A stretch of 32,714 nt of DNA from assembly GCA_937989585.1 (NCBI GenBank), contig CALKRW010000007.1, positions 5,001 to 37,714 of the forward strand. Direction: 5' to 3'. A program made the position numbers and the translations under genes. The DNA comes from an uncultured Porphyromonadaceae bacterium (GTDB lineage: Bacteria; Bacteroidota; Bacteroidia; Bacteroidales; Muribaculaceae). Below the pieces are notes generated by a model. The model worked only from the letters and a program-made list of their open reading frames with translations, did no database searches and was not told where the DNA came from. Below are positions 32,664 to 32,714 of this stretch, one piece after another (within the stretch, counting starts at the first letter, position 1; every line of letters begins with the position of its first letter).

Positions 32664-32714
32664 CATAACCTTTATCGCGAATTTAATAATGGAATGGCGG
32701 CATCCTGCCGCCCA

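Larger units (their letters stand above)
32255..32714. other. AT-rich non-coding region at the window end
   Basis: I see no convincing gene. It holds a two-copy 30-bp tandem repeat, a five-copy 9-bp tandem repeat, a rightward promoter and a 17-base inverted repeat GGCGGCA-TCC-TGCCGCC (32696-32712). An ATG at 32689 opens a frame that runs off the window. Confidence 0.6.

Overview
The window looks like chromosomal DNA from a member of the Bacteroidales, most likely a Muribaculaceae-like gut lineage. At least eight start-proximal regions carry the Bacteroidetes promoter pattern (TTG/TTTG, 19-20 bp, then TAnnTTTG). Shine-Dalgarno sequences are generally not evident. The gene set is typical of the order: PduO-type adenosyltransferase, LptF/G-ribBA adjacency, bacterial GlnRS, aguA/aguB, DUF4136 lipoprotein, and a thi operon under a TPP riboswitch. 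Most of the window is of medium to high GC; the last ~2 kb is clearly AT-rich.

Layout. 1-3.5 kb (+): end of a transglutaminase-like gene, an NlpC/P60 endopeptidase, a dipeptide epimerase and a cobalamin adenosyltransferase; the first three form a peptidoglycan-peptide recycling set. 3.5-4.6 kb (+): a radical SAM protein. 4.7-10.8 kb (-): rpmH (L34, only 51 codons), a secreted GH13 alpha-amylase, serine acetyltransferase and cysteine synthase (cysteine synthesis), aguB and aguA (agmatine to putrescine) and a small acidic protein. 11.1-11.7 kb (+): DUF4136 lipoprotein. 11.8-20.9 kb (-): a PepSY-TM membrane protein with its own promoter, then a close-packed run read lptF/G, ribBA, glnS, TPR protein, dus. 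21.0-22.7 kb (-): Y-family polymerase with a small companion ORF. 22.9-23.5 kb (+): secreted protein of unknown function. 23.7 kb (+): tRNA-Pro(TGG). 23.9-25.5 kb: a complete IS4-family element with 23-bp inverted repeats. 25.6-30.7 kb (+): promoter, TPP riboswitch, terminator, thiD, thiS, tenI-like, thiE, thiG, thiC. 30.7-32.7 kb: AT-rich stretch with two exported proteins of unknown function, two kinds of tandem repeat and an outward promoter.

Most notable observation: thiS is present in full length and ends in the required Gly-Gly, but it is interrupted by an in-frame TGA at codon 37. A perfect 6-bp hairpin follows the TGA. The same operon lacks thiF and thiH/thiO and stops at a sharp drop in GC. 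Together these suggest that the thiazole branch of thiamine synthesis is decaying here, or that thiS is read through by an unrecognised mechanism. The sequence alone cannot decide between these, although decay or a sequencing error is the simpler reading.
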